Origin: Flavobacterium sp. HJJ
Lineage (GTDB): Bacteria; Bacteroidota; Bacteroidia; Flavobacteriales; Flavobacteriaceae
NCBI RefSeq assembly: GCF_015351475.1
Contig: NZ_JADKPR010000011.1
Span: 1-64,000, forward strand
Length of the DNA: 64,000 nucleotides
Direction of reading: 5' to 3'
Program-made: the position numbers and the translations under genes
In this document: positions 56,146 to 64,000 of the stretch, piece after piece
How the letters are laid out: each line of letters starts with the position of its first letter
Numbering within the stretch: position 1 is the first letter of the stretch
The notes under the pieces: generated by a model
The model's database searches: none
Told to the model about the DNA's origin: nothing
What the model saw: the letters and a program-made list of their open reading frames with translations, nothing else

Positions 56146-58140
56146 TTATAAATTAAAAAATCTAAGTGTTACAAAGAAGTTTCTTCCCTCTTCAGGATAG
56201 CCTTCTACAAGACTGTAATTTTTGTCAAAAACATTATTAACACCCGCATCTACACTCAAATATTTTGAAAATTTGCTGGAAACAAAACCATTCAATAGCG
56301 TGTAATCAGGAACAGTTGTGCCGTAACTTGTACTGTATCGGGATGAATTAAATTCGGTATTGGCTATTAATTTTAATAATTTTAAAGGACTGTATTCAAC
56401 AGTTCCAATGACTTTTGTATTAGGAACATTGGTAAAATGAATAGTAGAATCGGTTATGTTTTTTCTTTCTAGATACGTATAATTAGCACTAATATTTAAG
56501 GTTTGAATTGGCATATAAGATAGTTGTGCTTCAATTCCTTTGTATTCGGCTTCACCAAAATTTTGCATCTGAGATTTTCCAGGCTGTACATTACTCACAC
56601 TCAAAATAGCATCTGTCAGAGAACTATAAAAAAGAGCCGTTTGAAAGTTTATTTTATCGAAAAATTGTACATTATAATTTAATTCATAGTTCAAAGCCGT
56701 TTCAGGTTTTAAATCTGGATTTGGAATTGCAGTTCCCATTCCATAAGAATAACGGTCTTTGATAGTTGCAAATCTCGTTTTTTGAGAAACCGTTGCGCCT
56801 AACTTTTGTGCTTCCGTCAATTGATAAAATAATCCAATTTGTGCATTAATTGCATCACTTTTTCCAGCATCTGAATAATCCGAAATAACTTTTGTAGTAC
56901 TGTTGTAATCCTGAGCTTGTTTATTTTCTCTGGAATTGTAGCTAACTCCTGGAATCACAGTAAAGTTATCCGTTACTTTATAAATATCTTCTAATCCGAT
57001 AGTTATGGTTTGATCCTCAAATCGACGGACAGGTTCTCCTACATTATGTTCGCGATGTACATCTTCTTTGAACTGAACAGCAAATTTTAAATCGTTTTTA
57101 GGGATAAAACGAGTTTCATATTCTACATTTCCTCCATAAGTGTAATCATCATAATAACTTTTGAAAGCATACGGTTTGGTTATTGCAGTATAAGTTGCAT
57201 CATCATAACTGATTAATAAATTTTTGAATTTATCATAATACAATCTTGTCTTGAAACTGTTTTTATCATCCAAATGTGTGTTCGAAATAAAATAAACACT
57301 TTCTTTATCCCAAGTTGGCCATTGCCAGTAACGAGGTTTTGCTAATAAGGAGTTTTTAACGTCACTTCCCGCATATACTGGATTTCCTTTTTCTCCTTGC
57401 TGATTGATGTATCCCAAAGCATATTCACTGTTTTTTGATGGTGTCCAGCCAATTTTTACACTTGCTTTTTTGTCAGTTCGGTAGGAATTGTCTCTTGCTC
57501 CACCGTCTTCGTTTTTCATTGGAACAAAATGGTTGGACATTTGATAAGACTTTCTATCCAAATAAGAAAAACCACCTTGTACATAAAATTTGCCTAAGTT
57601 AGACCCAATATTAAGATTGCTTTTTTGACCATCAGTATCGATTAATCCCAAAGAACCGTCAAATTCAAACTTTTTTGAAGGTTTTCTAGAAACTAAATTA
57701 ATCGCTCCACCTAATGAATTTGGACCGTAAATGATAGATGAAAATCCTTTTGAAACATCAATTTTGGCTAAATCAAAAGTGGTAAAACGAGCCAAATCCA
57801 CATAACCATCATAAGGAACATAAACCGGAATTCCGTCCATATAAACCGGAACCTGTCTTAAATCAAAACCACGAACAGAAACCATTGATTCGTTTCTTGG
57901 TCCTGATGCTGTTAACGTAACACCTGGCAATAAATTCAAAGCTCTGGAAACATCCATTTTATTTTGGGATTCCATTGTTTTTCGGTCAATGCGATTGAGA
58001 GAATCTTTTTTTGTTTTTGTACTAATTAGGACTTCTCCCAGTTCAAAAACTCCTTTTTTTGAGATGGAGTCGCTGGTTTTTTCCTGTGCTTGTAAACTTA
58101 AAGCCAGTAATGCTAAAAATAAGGTAATTTTTGTTTTCAT
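56146..58140 (-). CDS. TonB-dependent outer membrane receptor of the molybdate locus
   Basis: The 664-residue receptor has a signal peptide (1-18), a TonB box region (GEVLISTKTKKDS), a plug with ALNLLPGVTLTASGPRNESMVSVRGFDLRQVPVYMDGIPV and GPNSLGGAINLVSRKP, and a 22-strand barrel ending in Leu after FVTLRFF. There is no SusD partner and no STN domain. Its position between the peroxidase and a second receptor, within modABC-ModE genes, suggests uptake of a molybdenum or tungsten compound. Siderophore-like carriers (molybdophores) are one option. Confidence 0.92.
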   Translation of the reverse strand: MKTKITLFLALLALSLQAQEKTSDSISKKGVFELGEVLISTKTKKDSLNRIDRKTMESQNKMDVSRALNLLPGVTLTASGPRNESMVSVRGFDLRQVPVYMDGIPVYVPYDGYVDLARFTTFDLAKIDVSKGFSSIIYGPNSLGGAINLVSRKPSKKFEFDGSLGLIDTDGQKSNLNIGSNLGKFYVQGGFSYLDRKSYQMSNHFVPMKNEDGGARDNSYRTDKKASVKIGWTPSKNSEYALGYINQQGEKGNPVYAGSDVKNSLLAKPRYWQWPTWDKESVYFISNTHLDDKNSFKTRLYYDKFKNLLISYDDATYTAITKPYAFKSYYDDYTYGGNVEYETRFIPKNDLKFAVQFKEDVHREHNVGEPVRRFEDQTITIGLEDIYKVTDNFTVIPGVSYNSRENKQAQDYNSTTKVISDYSDAGKSDAINAQIGLFYQLTEAQKLGATVSQKTRFATIKDRYSYGMGTAIPNPDLKPETALNYELNYNVQFFDKINFQTALFYSSLTDAILSVSNVQPGKSQMQNFGEAEYKGIEAQLSYMPIQTLNISANYTYLERKNITDSTIHFTNVPNTKVIGTVEYSPLKLLKLIANTEFNSSRYSTSYGTTVPDYTLLNGFVSSKFSKYLSVDAGVNNVFDKNYSLVEGYPEEGRNFFVTLRFFNL

Positions 58141-58431
58141 ATTTTAAAGGTTAATTTTCAGTGTGTTTTTAAATGAATACTGATACTTAAAAGGTTTAAT
58201 TTTGTAGGGTGATTTTTTAACCACTTAGAAGCATAGATTTTCTAATCTTTAAAGAGTTTGATAGACGTTTTACTTTTCTCATAGTCAGTTTATGTGAAAA
58301 ATAACATTATTTCTATCTATTCTTTGACAATTCATTATTAATCTATGTGTCTATGTGGTTAATTTTTTATTTTATTCGAATTTCAACTAGCGAGGTTTAT
58401 ATATTTAATTGTTTTAAAGAAATGCCGGGAA

Positions 58432-60993
58432 TTAAATTTTCCCGACACTCCATGTTAGTGAAACATAATAGAAGGCTCCAATTTGCGGTCCTCCCAATAT
58501 CGAATAATACGGTTTGTTCAGAAGGTTTGTCGCTCCAAGTTTGGCTGTAATTCCCGGTTTTGCAAAAGTATAATTGGTTTGGGCATCCATACTCCAATAG
58601 GCAGGAACAGAACCGCTGACAAGGAACGAAACATAATCATATTTGTTCTGCTGATGATATCCAACACTTGCACCAAGATTTTTCCATAGATTTTCGGCAA
58701 CGATGCTTCCATTCGACATTATCTGCGGGGTATTGAAACCGTCTTCCAATCCGTCTTTGTCGTCGGTTCTGTCCAATTTGGAATAGGTTATATTTCCTAA
58801 AGCCGAGAATATATGATTGAATCGGTATTTCAATCCCAAACTGCTTCCGTAATTATAGATTTTACTTTTAGAATTTGTCCACAAACGGTAACGGCTTTGG
58901 GTATTTTTAGAATAAAGTGCCGTAGGGATCTGAGCAGGATCGCTGGTGTTTGGAATACTGGCTTCCACCTGTGCAATGAAATTTTCGTAATTATTGTAAT
59001 AAAAGTCGGCATCAACGAACAAGCTCTTTTTTAAGGCTACGCCTCTGAATCCAAATTCATAAGAACGTACAAATTCCGGTTCCAGATACGTATAAGGATT
59101 TTTTTGAATCAGTCCTTTGTTTTTGTCAATTGCCTGTGCCTGAGTTAAGCCTTGTGTGTTGATGTCACTGGTAACCTGCGCCTGAAATTTATCAATAGAC
59201 ACTTTGGTATAGGAATTTTCAAAAATTCCGTCAGACATAATGCGTAATCCGCCAACGCGTTTTACACCACCACTATTTACATTCGAAAAACCTTCAAAAA
59301 TACTCGGGAATCTATACCCGCTTTGGTAGGAAGCGCGAAAGTTAATTTCCTCTTTTGGTGAATAAACAGCGGTAATTCTAGGAGTAAATTTTACGTCAAA
59401 ATAATCGGCTTTATCGGCACGGATGGAGGCACTCAAACGTATTTTTTTGTCGAATAAGTCTTTACTTAACTGCGTAAATCCGCCTGTTTTGCCATATTTT
59501 AGGTTTTCTCCGGGATCTTCCGGATTGATAAAATAATTCCCGTCAGGAACGATGATGTAGGTTCTGTAATCAAAACCACTTAGGAGCTGTGCACCCATTT
59601 TTTTGAAAAAATCTTCAAAAGCCTTATCCCAGTTCAGCAAACCTTCTGCATGAATTAGATCCGATTTTACGCGAAGCGCCGCACCGATATCCCAGTTGTT
59701 GATGTTGACCAATTCTTCTTTCTTTTGCTCATAAGCATCAGTCCCAGGAATAAATCTGCCCTGATCCGAAGCAGTTTGAGCTATTTTATGGGCATCGGCA
59801 ACTGCAGAACCGCCGGTTATAGCATTGTTGTAGGCTTTTGTATAGTCAATAAACCATTGATCATCTGATTTAAAAGCGCGGTCCATATTTTCTGCCAATG
59901 ATCGCATGTTGTATGAGTTGCCGGTGTTTTCGTGGGTCAGATAAGCGCGCACCATAAAAATATCGGTATGATAATCCACTGCATATTGGCTCAATTTATA
60001 GTCGTCCAGCCTAAAACGGTTCGAACGCTGATAAACCGTGTTGATTAAAGCGCCTTTGTAAGTCACTGCTAATTCGTGCCCTTTTTTTGGGCGGAAATAC
60101 AAACCAGCATCCCATTTGTAATTATCAATATTATAATCGGCAATATCGGTTTCTCGGTAACCTGTTCTGGAAACGACGTATTTTTTTCCATTCAGTGTAA
60201 GCGTTCTTCTGTTGGCTGATTCATTTCCATAACCATTTACTTCGTCATAAGCTGGATTGTCAGCTCCATATAAATTGGTTGAAGCATTGATGTTCGGAGC
60301 CAGATCGGTTCGGTTATCGGCAGCCCAATCTGTTCCCGAAGTGATGGAACCGTTTACTTTGAAAGCCAGTTTTGGACTGAAAGCTTTTGCATAACGCAGA
60401 TTGGTTGTGCTAAAAAGCTGTGGAGAAAAGCGGTCTGAATTCCCGGTATGGTTGACGCCAGTTAACTGCTGAATGCTAATCCCTTGATACTGAAATGGAT
60501 TTTTGGTCTGGATATTTGCGAGTCCGTTGCTGGCATTCATTCCGTATAAAGCGGAAGCAGCTCCGGGAATAACTTCGATTTTATCGATATCAAGATCATT
60601 TGCTCCCAATGCGTTCGCAATCGGTGCGCCCAAGTGTGGTGCCTGGTTGTCTACTCCGTCCACTAATTGGGCAAAACGGACGTTGGTAGTATTGGCAAAT
60701 CCTCGGGTGTTTATGACTTTGAAACCTAAACTGGGTGTGATAACCTGTACGCTTTTTAAATTTTCTAAAGCATCAAAATTGGATGATGAACCGTAGTTTT
60801 TGGCATCGGCCGATTTTAATTGTTCGATGGTGATGGGGGAACGCAAAAAAGTTTCTTTGGTACGGGAAGCTGAGATTACAACTTCTTTGAGAATTTCTTT
60901 TTTGATAGTGTCTTGTTCTTTTTTTGAGTCTCCGGATTGAGCGAAACTTTTCAGACCAATGGCAAGTAAAATGAGGGGAAATTTTTTCTTCAT
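58432..60993 (-). CDS. TonB-dependent outer membrane receptor, second
   Basis: The 853-residue receptor has signal peptide 1-18 and a TonB-box-like EVVISASRTKE at about 37-47. The plug carries NTRGFANTTNVRFAQLVDGVDNQAPHLGAPIANALGANDLDIDKIEVIPGAASALYG-type segments and a barrel that ends WSVGKI. It is not closely similar to the receptor at 56146. The barrel has many Tyr/Asn-rich loops. It sits between the HTH regulator and the other receptor, so it probably belongs to the same molybdenum-responsive group. The 290-base gap before the next gene could hold a promoter. Confidence 0.92.
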   Translation of the reverse strand: MKKKFPLILLAIGLKSFAQSGDSKKEQDTIKKEILKEVVISASRTKETFLRSPITIEQLKSADAKNYGSSSNFDALENLKSVQVITPSLGFKVINTRGFANTTNVRFAQLVDGVDNQAPHLGAPIANALGANDLDIDKIEVIPGAASALYGMNASNGLANIQTKNPFQYQGISIQQLTGVNHTGNSDRFSPQLFSTTNLRYAKAFSPKLAFKVNGSITSGTDWAADNRTDLAPNINASTNLYGADNPAYDEVNGYGNESANRRTLTLNGKKYVVSRTGYRETDIADYNIDNYKWDAGLYFRPKKGHELAVTYKGALINTVYQRSNRFRLDDYKLSQYAVDYHTDIFMVRAYLTHENTGNSYNMRSLAENMDRAFKSDDQWFIDYTKAYNNAITGGSAVADAHKIAQTASDQGRFIPGTDAYEQKKEELVNINNWDIGAALRVKSDLIHAEGLLNWDKAFEDFFKKMGAQLLSGFDYRTYIIVPDGNYFINPEDPGENLKYGKTGGFTQLSKDLFDKKIRLSASIRADKADYFDVKFTPRITAVYSPKEEINFRASYQSGYRFPSIFEGFSNVNSGGVKRVGGLRIMSDGIFENSYTKVSIDKFQAQVTSDINTQGLTQAQAIDKNKGLIQKNPYTYLEPEFVRSYEFGFRGVALKKSLFVDADFYYNNYENFIAQVEASIPNTSDPAQIPTALYSKNTQSRYRLWTNSKSKIYNYGSSLGLKYRFNHIFSALGNITYSKLDRTDDKDGLEDGFNTPQIMSNGSIVAENLWKNLGASVGYHQQNKYDYVSFLVSGSVPAYWSMDAQTNYTFAKPGITAKLGATNLLNKPYYSILGGPQIGAFYYVSLTWSVGKI

Positions 60994-61108
60994 GAAAATG
61001 GTTTTTCAGTATGTTTAAAAAAGAATACTGATGATTATGATTTAGTTAGCTGTTGTTTGTTTTAATAATTCAGTATGTTTAAAAAGGAATAGTGATTGAT
61101 AAAAAATT

Positions 61109-61456
61109 TTAGAACTTCAGATTCTGGGTTTCTTTTTGAGCGAAATCCTTAATCCGTTTTTCGATTTCATGAAATGTCTGAATGGCTTTTTCACCAGCTT
61201 CGGTTAATTTGGTTCCGCCGCCGCCTTTGCCGCCCAATACTTTTTCGACTAGGGGACTTTCGGCACGCTGGTTCATTTCTTCTACTAACTGCCAAGCCTG
61301 ACGGTATGCCATTTTCATTTCTTTGGCAGCATTAGTTATTGAACCTGTTTTTTGAATATTTTCTAATAACCAGACTTTACCAATACCCAAAAATGGACCT
61401 TCGGTTTCTTCAATCCAAAGGCGGACTTTTATGTCGTATTTTTTAGCTGTAGTCAT
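61109..61456 (-). CDS. ModE-like winged-helix regulator without sensor domain
   Basis: The 115-residue protein is the ModE/LysR-type HTH alone: ENIQKTGSITNAAKEMKMAYRQAWQLVEEMN, then PLVEKVLGGKGGGGTKLTEAG. The KxxGGKGGGG stretch of the wing is diagnostic for ModE-type proteins. The Mop domains that bind molybdate in E. coli ModE are missing; a di-Mop protein is encoded at 53163. It is the first gene of the molybdate locus and likely controls it. Confidence 0.9.
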   Translation of the reverse strand: MTTAKKYDIKVRLWIEETEGPFLGIGKVWLLENIQKTGSITNAAKEMKMAYRQAWQLVEEMNQRAESPLVEKVLGGKGGGGTKLTEAGEKAIQTFHEIEKRIKDFAQKETQNLKF

Positions 61457-61711
61457 TAGGTGTGTTAATTAAAACATACTGCAAACATACGTGTTTTTAC
61501 TTATAAAAAGTGGAGTGTTTGTTTTTTATTACAAAAAGGATGCTTTTTTTATTTTGTGAGATGCGTGCTCAATGCTACTCTCGTAAAGATACGAAGGCGC
61601 AAAGCTTAAATCCGATTTCTTTGCTGCTTAGAGTCTTTACAAGAATTATATTTTAGAAAATTTCAAAAATGTAAAAATGCTGAATTTTAGCCCCGATTGA
61701 AACGAAAATCC

Positions 61712-61748
61712 TTTTGTAGAGACGGGTTTCAAACCCGTCTCTACAAAA
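61712..61748. repeat. Perfect 37-base palindrome
   Basis: The arms TTTTGTAGAGACGGGTTT (61712-61729) and AAACCCGTCTCTACAAAA (61731-61748) are perfect complements around a single C. Palindromes with a GTAGAGACG core recur in Bacteroidota and cyanobacterial genomes as REP-like repeats. It could be a mobile REP element, or a transcript-ending hairpin given the terminal T/A runs. Confidence 0.85.
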
Positions 61749-61868
61749 GATTGCAGTGAAAAGCGGGATTGAACTTGTGAAAAATATAAAATGTTCTGCT
61801 CCAAAAAACAATTAAGCAAGCTTTGGTAACAAGCCACAATAAACGTAAATTTGCGCTTTTATAATTTA

Positions 61869-61907
61869 AAACTTAGAAACTTAGTTACTCAGTAACTTAG
61901 CAACTTA
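61869..61907 (+). repeat. ACTTAG-type short tandem repeats before leuS
   Basis: Five variants of a 7- to 9-base unit (ACTTAGAA, ACTTAGTT, ACTCAGTA, ACTTAGCA, ACTTATAA) run up to 6 bases before the leuS start codon. They occupy the ribosome-binding region. Such repeats are frequent between Flavobacterium genes and may vary in copy number. Confidence 0.6.
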
Positions 61908-61912
61908 TAAAG

Positions 61913-64000
61913 ATGAAATACAATCCGAACGAAATAGAAGCCAAATGGCAAAAATACTGGGCTGATAACAAAACTTTTGCGGCCAAAAATGATTCTGAAA
62001 AGCCGAAACATTATGTTTTGGACATGTTTCCGTACCCATCGGGAGCGGGATTGCACGTTGGGCATCCGCTGGGATACATCGCTTCGGATGTGTATTCGAG
62101 ATACAAAAGACACCAAGGTTTTAACGTGCTGCACCCAATGGGATATGACAGTTTTGGATTGCCTGCGGAGCAATATGCAATTCAGACCGGGCAACGTCCT
62201 GAGGACACAACCCGCGTAAACATTGACGGTGGTGTGGACAAGGAAGGGAAAGTGATTGCCGGCTACAGAAAGCAGTTGGATAAAATAGGGTTTTCATTTG
62301 ATTGGGATCGTGAAGTTCGTACTTCGAATCCTGATTATTACAAGCATACGCAGTGGATTTTTATCCAATTGTTCAATTCTTGGTACAATAAAGATACCGA
62401 CAAAGCCGAAGATATCGATACTTTGGTTGCTGTTTTTGAAAAAGAAGGAAATGCAAACGTAAACGCGGTTTGCGACGATAATATTGAAATTTTTTCTGCC
62501 AATGAATGGAACGCTTTCGCGAAAGAGGAGCAAGAGCGTATTTTGTTGCAGTATCGATTGACGTATTTGGCAGAAACAGAAGTGAACTGGTGTCCGGGAT
62601 TAGGAACTGTTTTGGCAAATGACGAAATTGTAAACGGTGTTTCGGAACGTGGCGGTTTTCCGGTTGTACGCAAAAAAATGACGCAATGGAGTATGCGAAT
62701 TTCGGCTTATGCTGAGCGTTTGTTGCAAGGTTTGGATACGATTGACTGGAGCGAATCGATTAAAGAATCGCAACGAAATTGGATTGGAAAATCGGTTGGA
62801 GCGATGGTTTCCTTTGCGGTAAAACCTCACCCCCAACCCCTCTCCAGTGGAGAGGGGAGCCAAGCTGTTGAGAAGGGATATATGACAGCTAATGCTTCTA
62901 TTGCTTCGCAACTGGTTGGTAATGCAAGGGAAAATCGTAAGAATCCAACTGAGGCAGAAGATGTGCTTTGGCAGGAAGTTAGGAATTCGAACTTAGGGTA
63001 TAAAATAAGAAGACAGCATTACATCGGTAATTTTATTGTCGATTTTGTTTCCCTTGAAAAAAAGCTGATTATCGAAGTTGACGGAGGTTATCACGGTGAA
63101 AAAGAGCAAATAGAATTAGATGAATTGCGAACTTTAGAATTAGAGCAAAAACATCTTTATAAAGTAATTCGTTTTACGAATGAAGAAGTTTTAAATGATA
63201 TTCAATCAGTTTTATCGAAGATAAAAGAAGAATTAAGTCTACGAAATTCTTATAAAGATAAAGAGGGTCAAGCCCCCCTCTCCTCAGGAGAGGGGCTGGG
63301 GGTGAGGTTTATAGAAGTTTTCACCACTCGTCCTGACACAATCTTCGGAGTAACATTCATGACTTTGGCACCGGAACACGAATTGGTTGCGCAAATTACA
63401 ACTCCAGAGCAAAAAGCGGAAGTTGAAGCCTATATCGAAAAAACGGCAAAACGTTCCGAAAGAGAGCGTATGGCTGATGTAAAAACCATTTCGGGAGTTT
63501 TTACTGGAGCTTTTGCGGAACATCCGTTTACGAAAGAGCCAATTCCGGTTTGGATTGGCGATTATGTTTTGGCGGGTTATGGGACAGGAGCTGTAATGGC
63601 GGTTCCTTGCGGCGATGAAAGGGATTATGCGTTTGCAAATTTCTTCAAAGGACAAAACGGAATGCCTGAAATCAAAAACATTTTTGCAAATGTTGATATT
63701 TCGGAATCGGCTTATGGTTCAAAAGATAATGTAGAAATTGCCAATTCAGATTTTCTGAACGGTTTGAATTATAAAGAAGCGACCAAGAAAGTTATCGCTG
63801 AACTGGAAAAAATAGGTCAAGGAAAAGGAAAAACAAATTACCGTTTGCGTGATGCTGTTTTCTCCCGTCAAAGATATTGGGGAGAGCCGTTTCCGGTTTA
63901 TTATGTGAACGGTTTGCCTCAAATGATCGATAATAAACATTTGCCGATTATTTTGCCTGAAGTAGAGAAATATTTACCAACCGAAGACGGATTGCCACCA
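61913..64000 (+). CDS. leuS: Leucyl-tRNA synthetase, with in-frame endonuclease insertion; runs off the window
   Basis: From ATG 61913 the frame is open to the window's end (696 codons seen, 3' end missing). The class I HIGH motif is HVGH at residues 48-51, after MFPYPSGAGL. ETEVNWCPGLGTVLANDE (zinc-type region), QRNWIGKSVGA and the editing-site motif TTRPDTIFG at 471-479 follow, all typical of bacterial LeuRS. Residues 304-466 are foreign: they encode a DUF559 endonuclease domain with inverted-repeat ends, inserted at the start of the CP1 editing domain where ordinary enzymes have a short turn. The frame is preserved exactly (489 bases, 163 codons). leuS is normally essential and single-copy, so the interrupted protein is probably functional, unless another copy exists. 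Confidence 0.95.
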   Translation, partial: MKYNPNEIEAKWQKYWADNKTFAAKNDSEKPKHYVLDMFPYPSGAGLHVGHPLGYIASDVYSRYKRHQGFNVLHPMGYDSFGLPAEQYAIQTGQRPEDTTRVNIDGGVDKEGKVIAGYRKQLDKIGFSFDWDREVRTSNPDYYKHTQWIFIQLFNSWYNKDTDKAEDIDTLVAVFEKEGNANVNAVCDDNIEIFSANEWNAFAKEEQERILLQYRLTYLAETEVNWCPGLGTVLANDEIVNGVSERGGFPVVRKKMTQWSMRISAYAERLLQGLDTIDWSESIKESQRNWIGKSVGAMVSFAVKPHPQPLSSGEGSQAVEKGYMTANASIASQLVGNARENRKNPTEAEDVLWQEVRNSNLGYKIRRQHYIGNFIVDFVSLEKKLIIEVDGGYHGEKEQIELDELRTLELEQKHLYKVIRFTNEEVLNDIQSVLSKIKEELSLRNSYKDKEGQAPLSSGEGLGVRFIEVFTTRPDTIFGVTFMTLAPEHELVAQITTPEQKAEVEAYIEKTAKRSERERMADVKTISGVFTGAFAEHPFTKEPIPVWIGDYVLAGYGTGAVMAVPCGDERDYAFANFFKGQNGMPEIKNIFANVDISESAYGSKDNVEIANSDFLNGLNYKEATKKVIAELEKIGQGKGKTNYRLRDAVFSRQRYWGEPFPVYYVNGLPQMIDNKHLPIILPEVEKYLPTEDGLPP
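62822..62860 (+). repeat. Left terminal inverted repeat of the leuS insertion
   Basis: AAACCTCACCCCCA, then A, CCCCTCTCC, AGT, GGAGAGGGG, A and GC. It matches the complement of the right end at 35 of 39 positions. It contains its own 9-bp hairpin (CCCCTCTCC/GGAGAGGGG). The CCCCAACCCCTCTCC word is a widespread Bacteroidota repeat end. Confidence 0.92.
63272..63310 (-). repeat. Right terminal inverted repeat of the leuS insertion
   Basis: Reading GC, C, CCCCTCTCC, TCA, GGAGAGGGG, C, TGGGGGTGAGGTTT. It is the inverted partner of 62822-62860, with four mismatches in 39, and also has an internal 9-bp hairpin. The frame passes through it without a stop. Confidence 0.92.

Larger units (their letters stand above)
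61457..61912. other. Intergenic region between the ModE-like gene and leuS
   Basis: About 455 bases without a credible gene. It contains a perfect 37-base palindrome (61712-61748) and a run of ACTTAG-type words directly before leuS (61869-61907), both listed separately. Promoters for the divergent neighbours must lie here. Confidence 0.5.
62822..63310 (+). mobile_element. In-frame DUF559 (Vsr-like endonuclease) insertion element in leuS
   Basis: The 489-base insert adds 163 residues to LeuRS. Its core, from the internal Met at 62882, is a DUF559 domain: WQEVRNSNLGYKIRRQHYIG, then FIVDFVSLEKKLIIEVDGGYH with Asp377, Glu388 and Asp390 (leuS numbering) as PD-(D/E)xK-type catalytic residues, and a C-terminal helix ending KIKEELSLRN. 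The ends are 39-base inverted repeats, translated as PHPQPLSSGEG on the left and PLSSGEGLGV on the right. There is no intein splice-site chemistry, so the domain should remain in the finished protein. I infer a selfish element whose ends, length and lack of stop codons allow insertion into coding DNA. Confidence 0.9.

Noticed and set aside
62822..63310. Intein in leuS
   Set aside because: No Cys or Ser at the N-terminal junction, no His-Asn at the C-terminal junction and no Hint-domain blocks; the domain is DUF559 with inverted-repeat ends.
62822..63310. leuS disrupted as a pseudogene
   Set aside because: The insert is a multiple of three, has no stop codon, and the LeuRS sequence resumes intact with TTRPDT and later motifs.
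1..64000. CRISPR arrays, rRNA genes and IS elements
   Set aside because: I saw no regularly spaced direct repeats, no rRNA-like conserved blocks and no transposase frames.

Overview
The window is chromosomal DNA from a member of the Bacteroidota, most likely a Flavobacterium. The evidence is an AT-rich genome, a SusC/SusD pair behind a FecI-type sigma factor and FecR anti-sigma factor, DUF5686, DUF3098, DUF4843 and PKD-like lipoproteins, a PorT-like barrel, Bacteroidota-style TAnnTTTG promoter elements, two genes that can only start at TTG, and housekeeping genes (rpoN, asnS, frr, pyrH, truB, uppP, ftsX, leuS) of Flavobacteriia type.

Bases 1 to about 5,400 look like the end of an integrated element. 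They hold a self-inhibited Fic AMPylase, a GC-rich stretch of about 850 bases with many hairpins and no credible gene, a DUF6943-like protein, a compact four-gene minus-strand operon (251-aa unknown protein, DUF5675, two tiny holin-like membrane proteins) and a 67-aa protein. The element ends at what looks like the 3' fragment of a tRNA-Ser gene followed by a terminator, as expected for tRNA-targeted integration with the intact tRNA outside the window to the left. Directly right of it lies a deletion scar: a decayed TetR regulator running into the C-terminal end of an ABC-2 permease.

From 6.2 to 25 kb is mostly ordinary chromosome: a polysaccharide deacetylase, a PorT-like barrel, a PAP2-like membrane protein, rpoN, asnS, an RND/MMPL exporter, two closely related CPA2 cation/proton antiporters flanking an SMR exporter, a LytS/LytTR two-component pair, a DUF3137/LemA pair and an unknown membrane protein.

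From 25 to 43 kb is a long same-strand locus: ECF sigma, FecR, STN-type SusC, SusD, DUF4843, PKD-like lipoprotein, thioredoxin, two-DTG aspartyl protease, TlpA-like thioredoxin, M16 metalloprotease and DsbD. The combination suggests a regulated outer-membrane system for binding, reducing, cutting and importing peptides or proteins. DUF5686, frr, pyrH, an odd thioredoxin, truB, uppP, DUF3098 and ftsX follow.

From 51.6 to 61.5 kb is a molybdate locus on the minus strand. Its order of transcription is a ModE-like HTH protein, two TonB-dependent receptors, a di-heme cytochrome c peroxidase, a small SUOX-fold lipoprotein, modA, a separate di-Mop protein, modB and modC. The DNA-binding and Mop halves of ModE are encoded apart, and the receptors suggest TonB-driven uptake of molybdenum.

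The most striking feature is at the right end. leuS (from 61,913, running off the window) carries an in-frame 489-base insertion (62,822-63,310) that encodes a DUF559/Vsr-like endonuclease domain and is bounded by 39-base inverted repeats, each itself a hairpin. It sits at the start of the CP1 editing domain and keeps the reading frame open. It looks like a selfish protein-inserting element without an intein.
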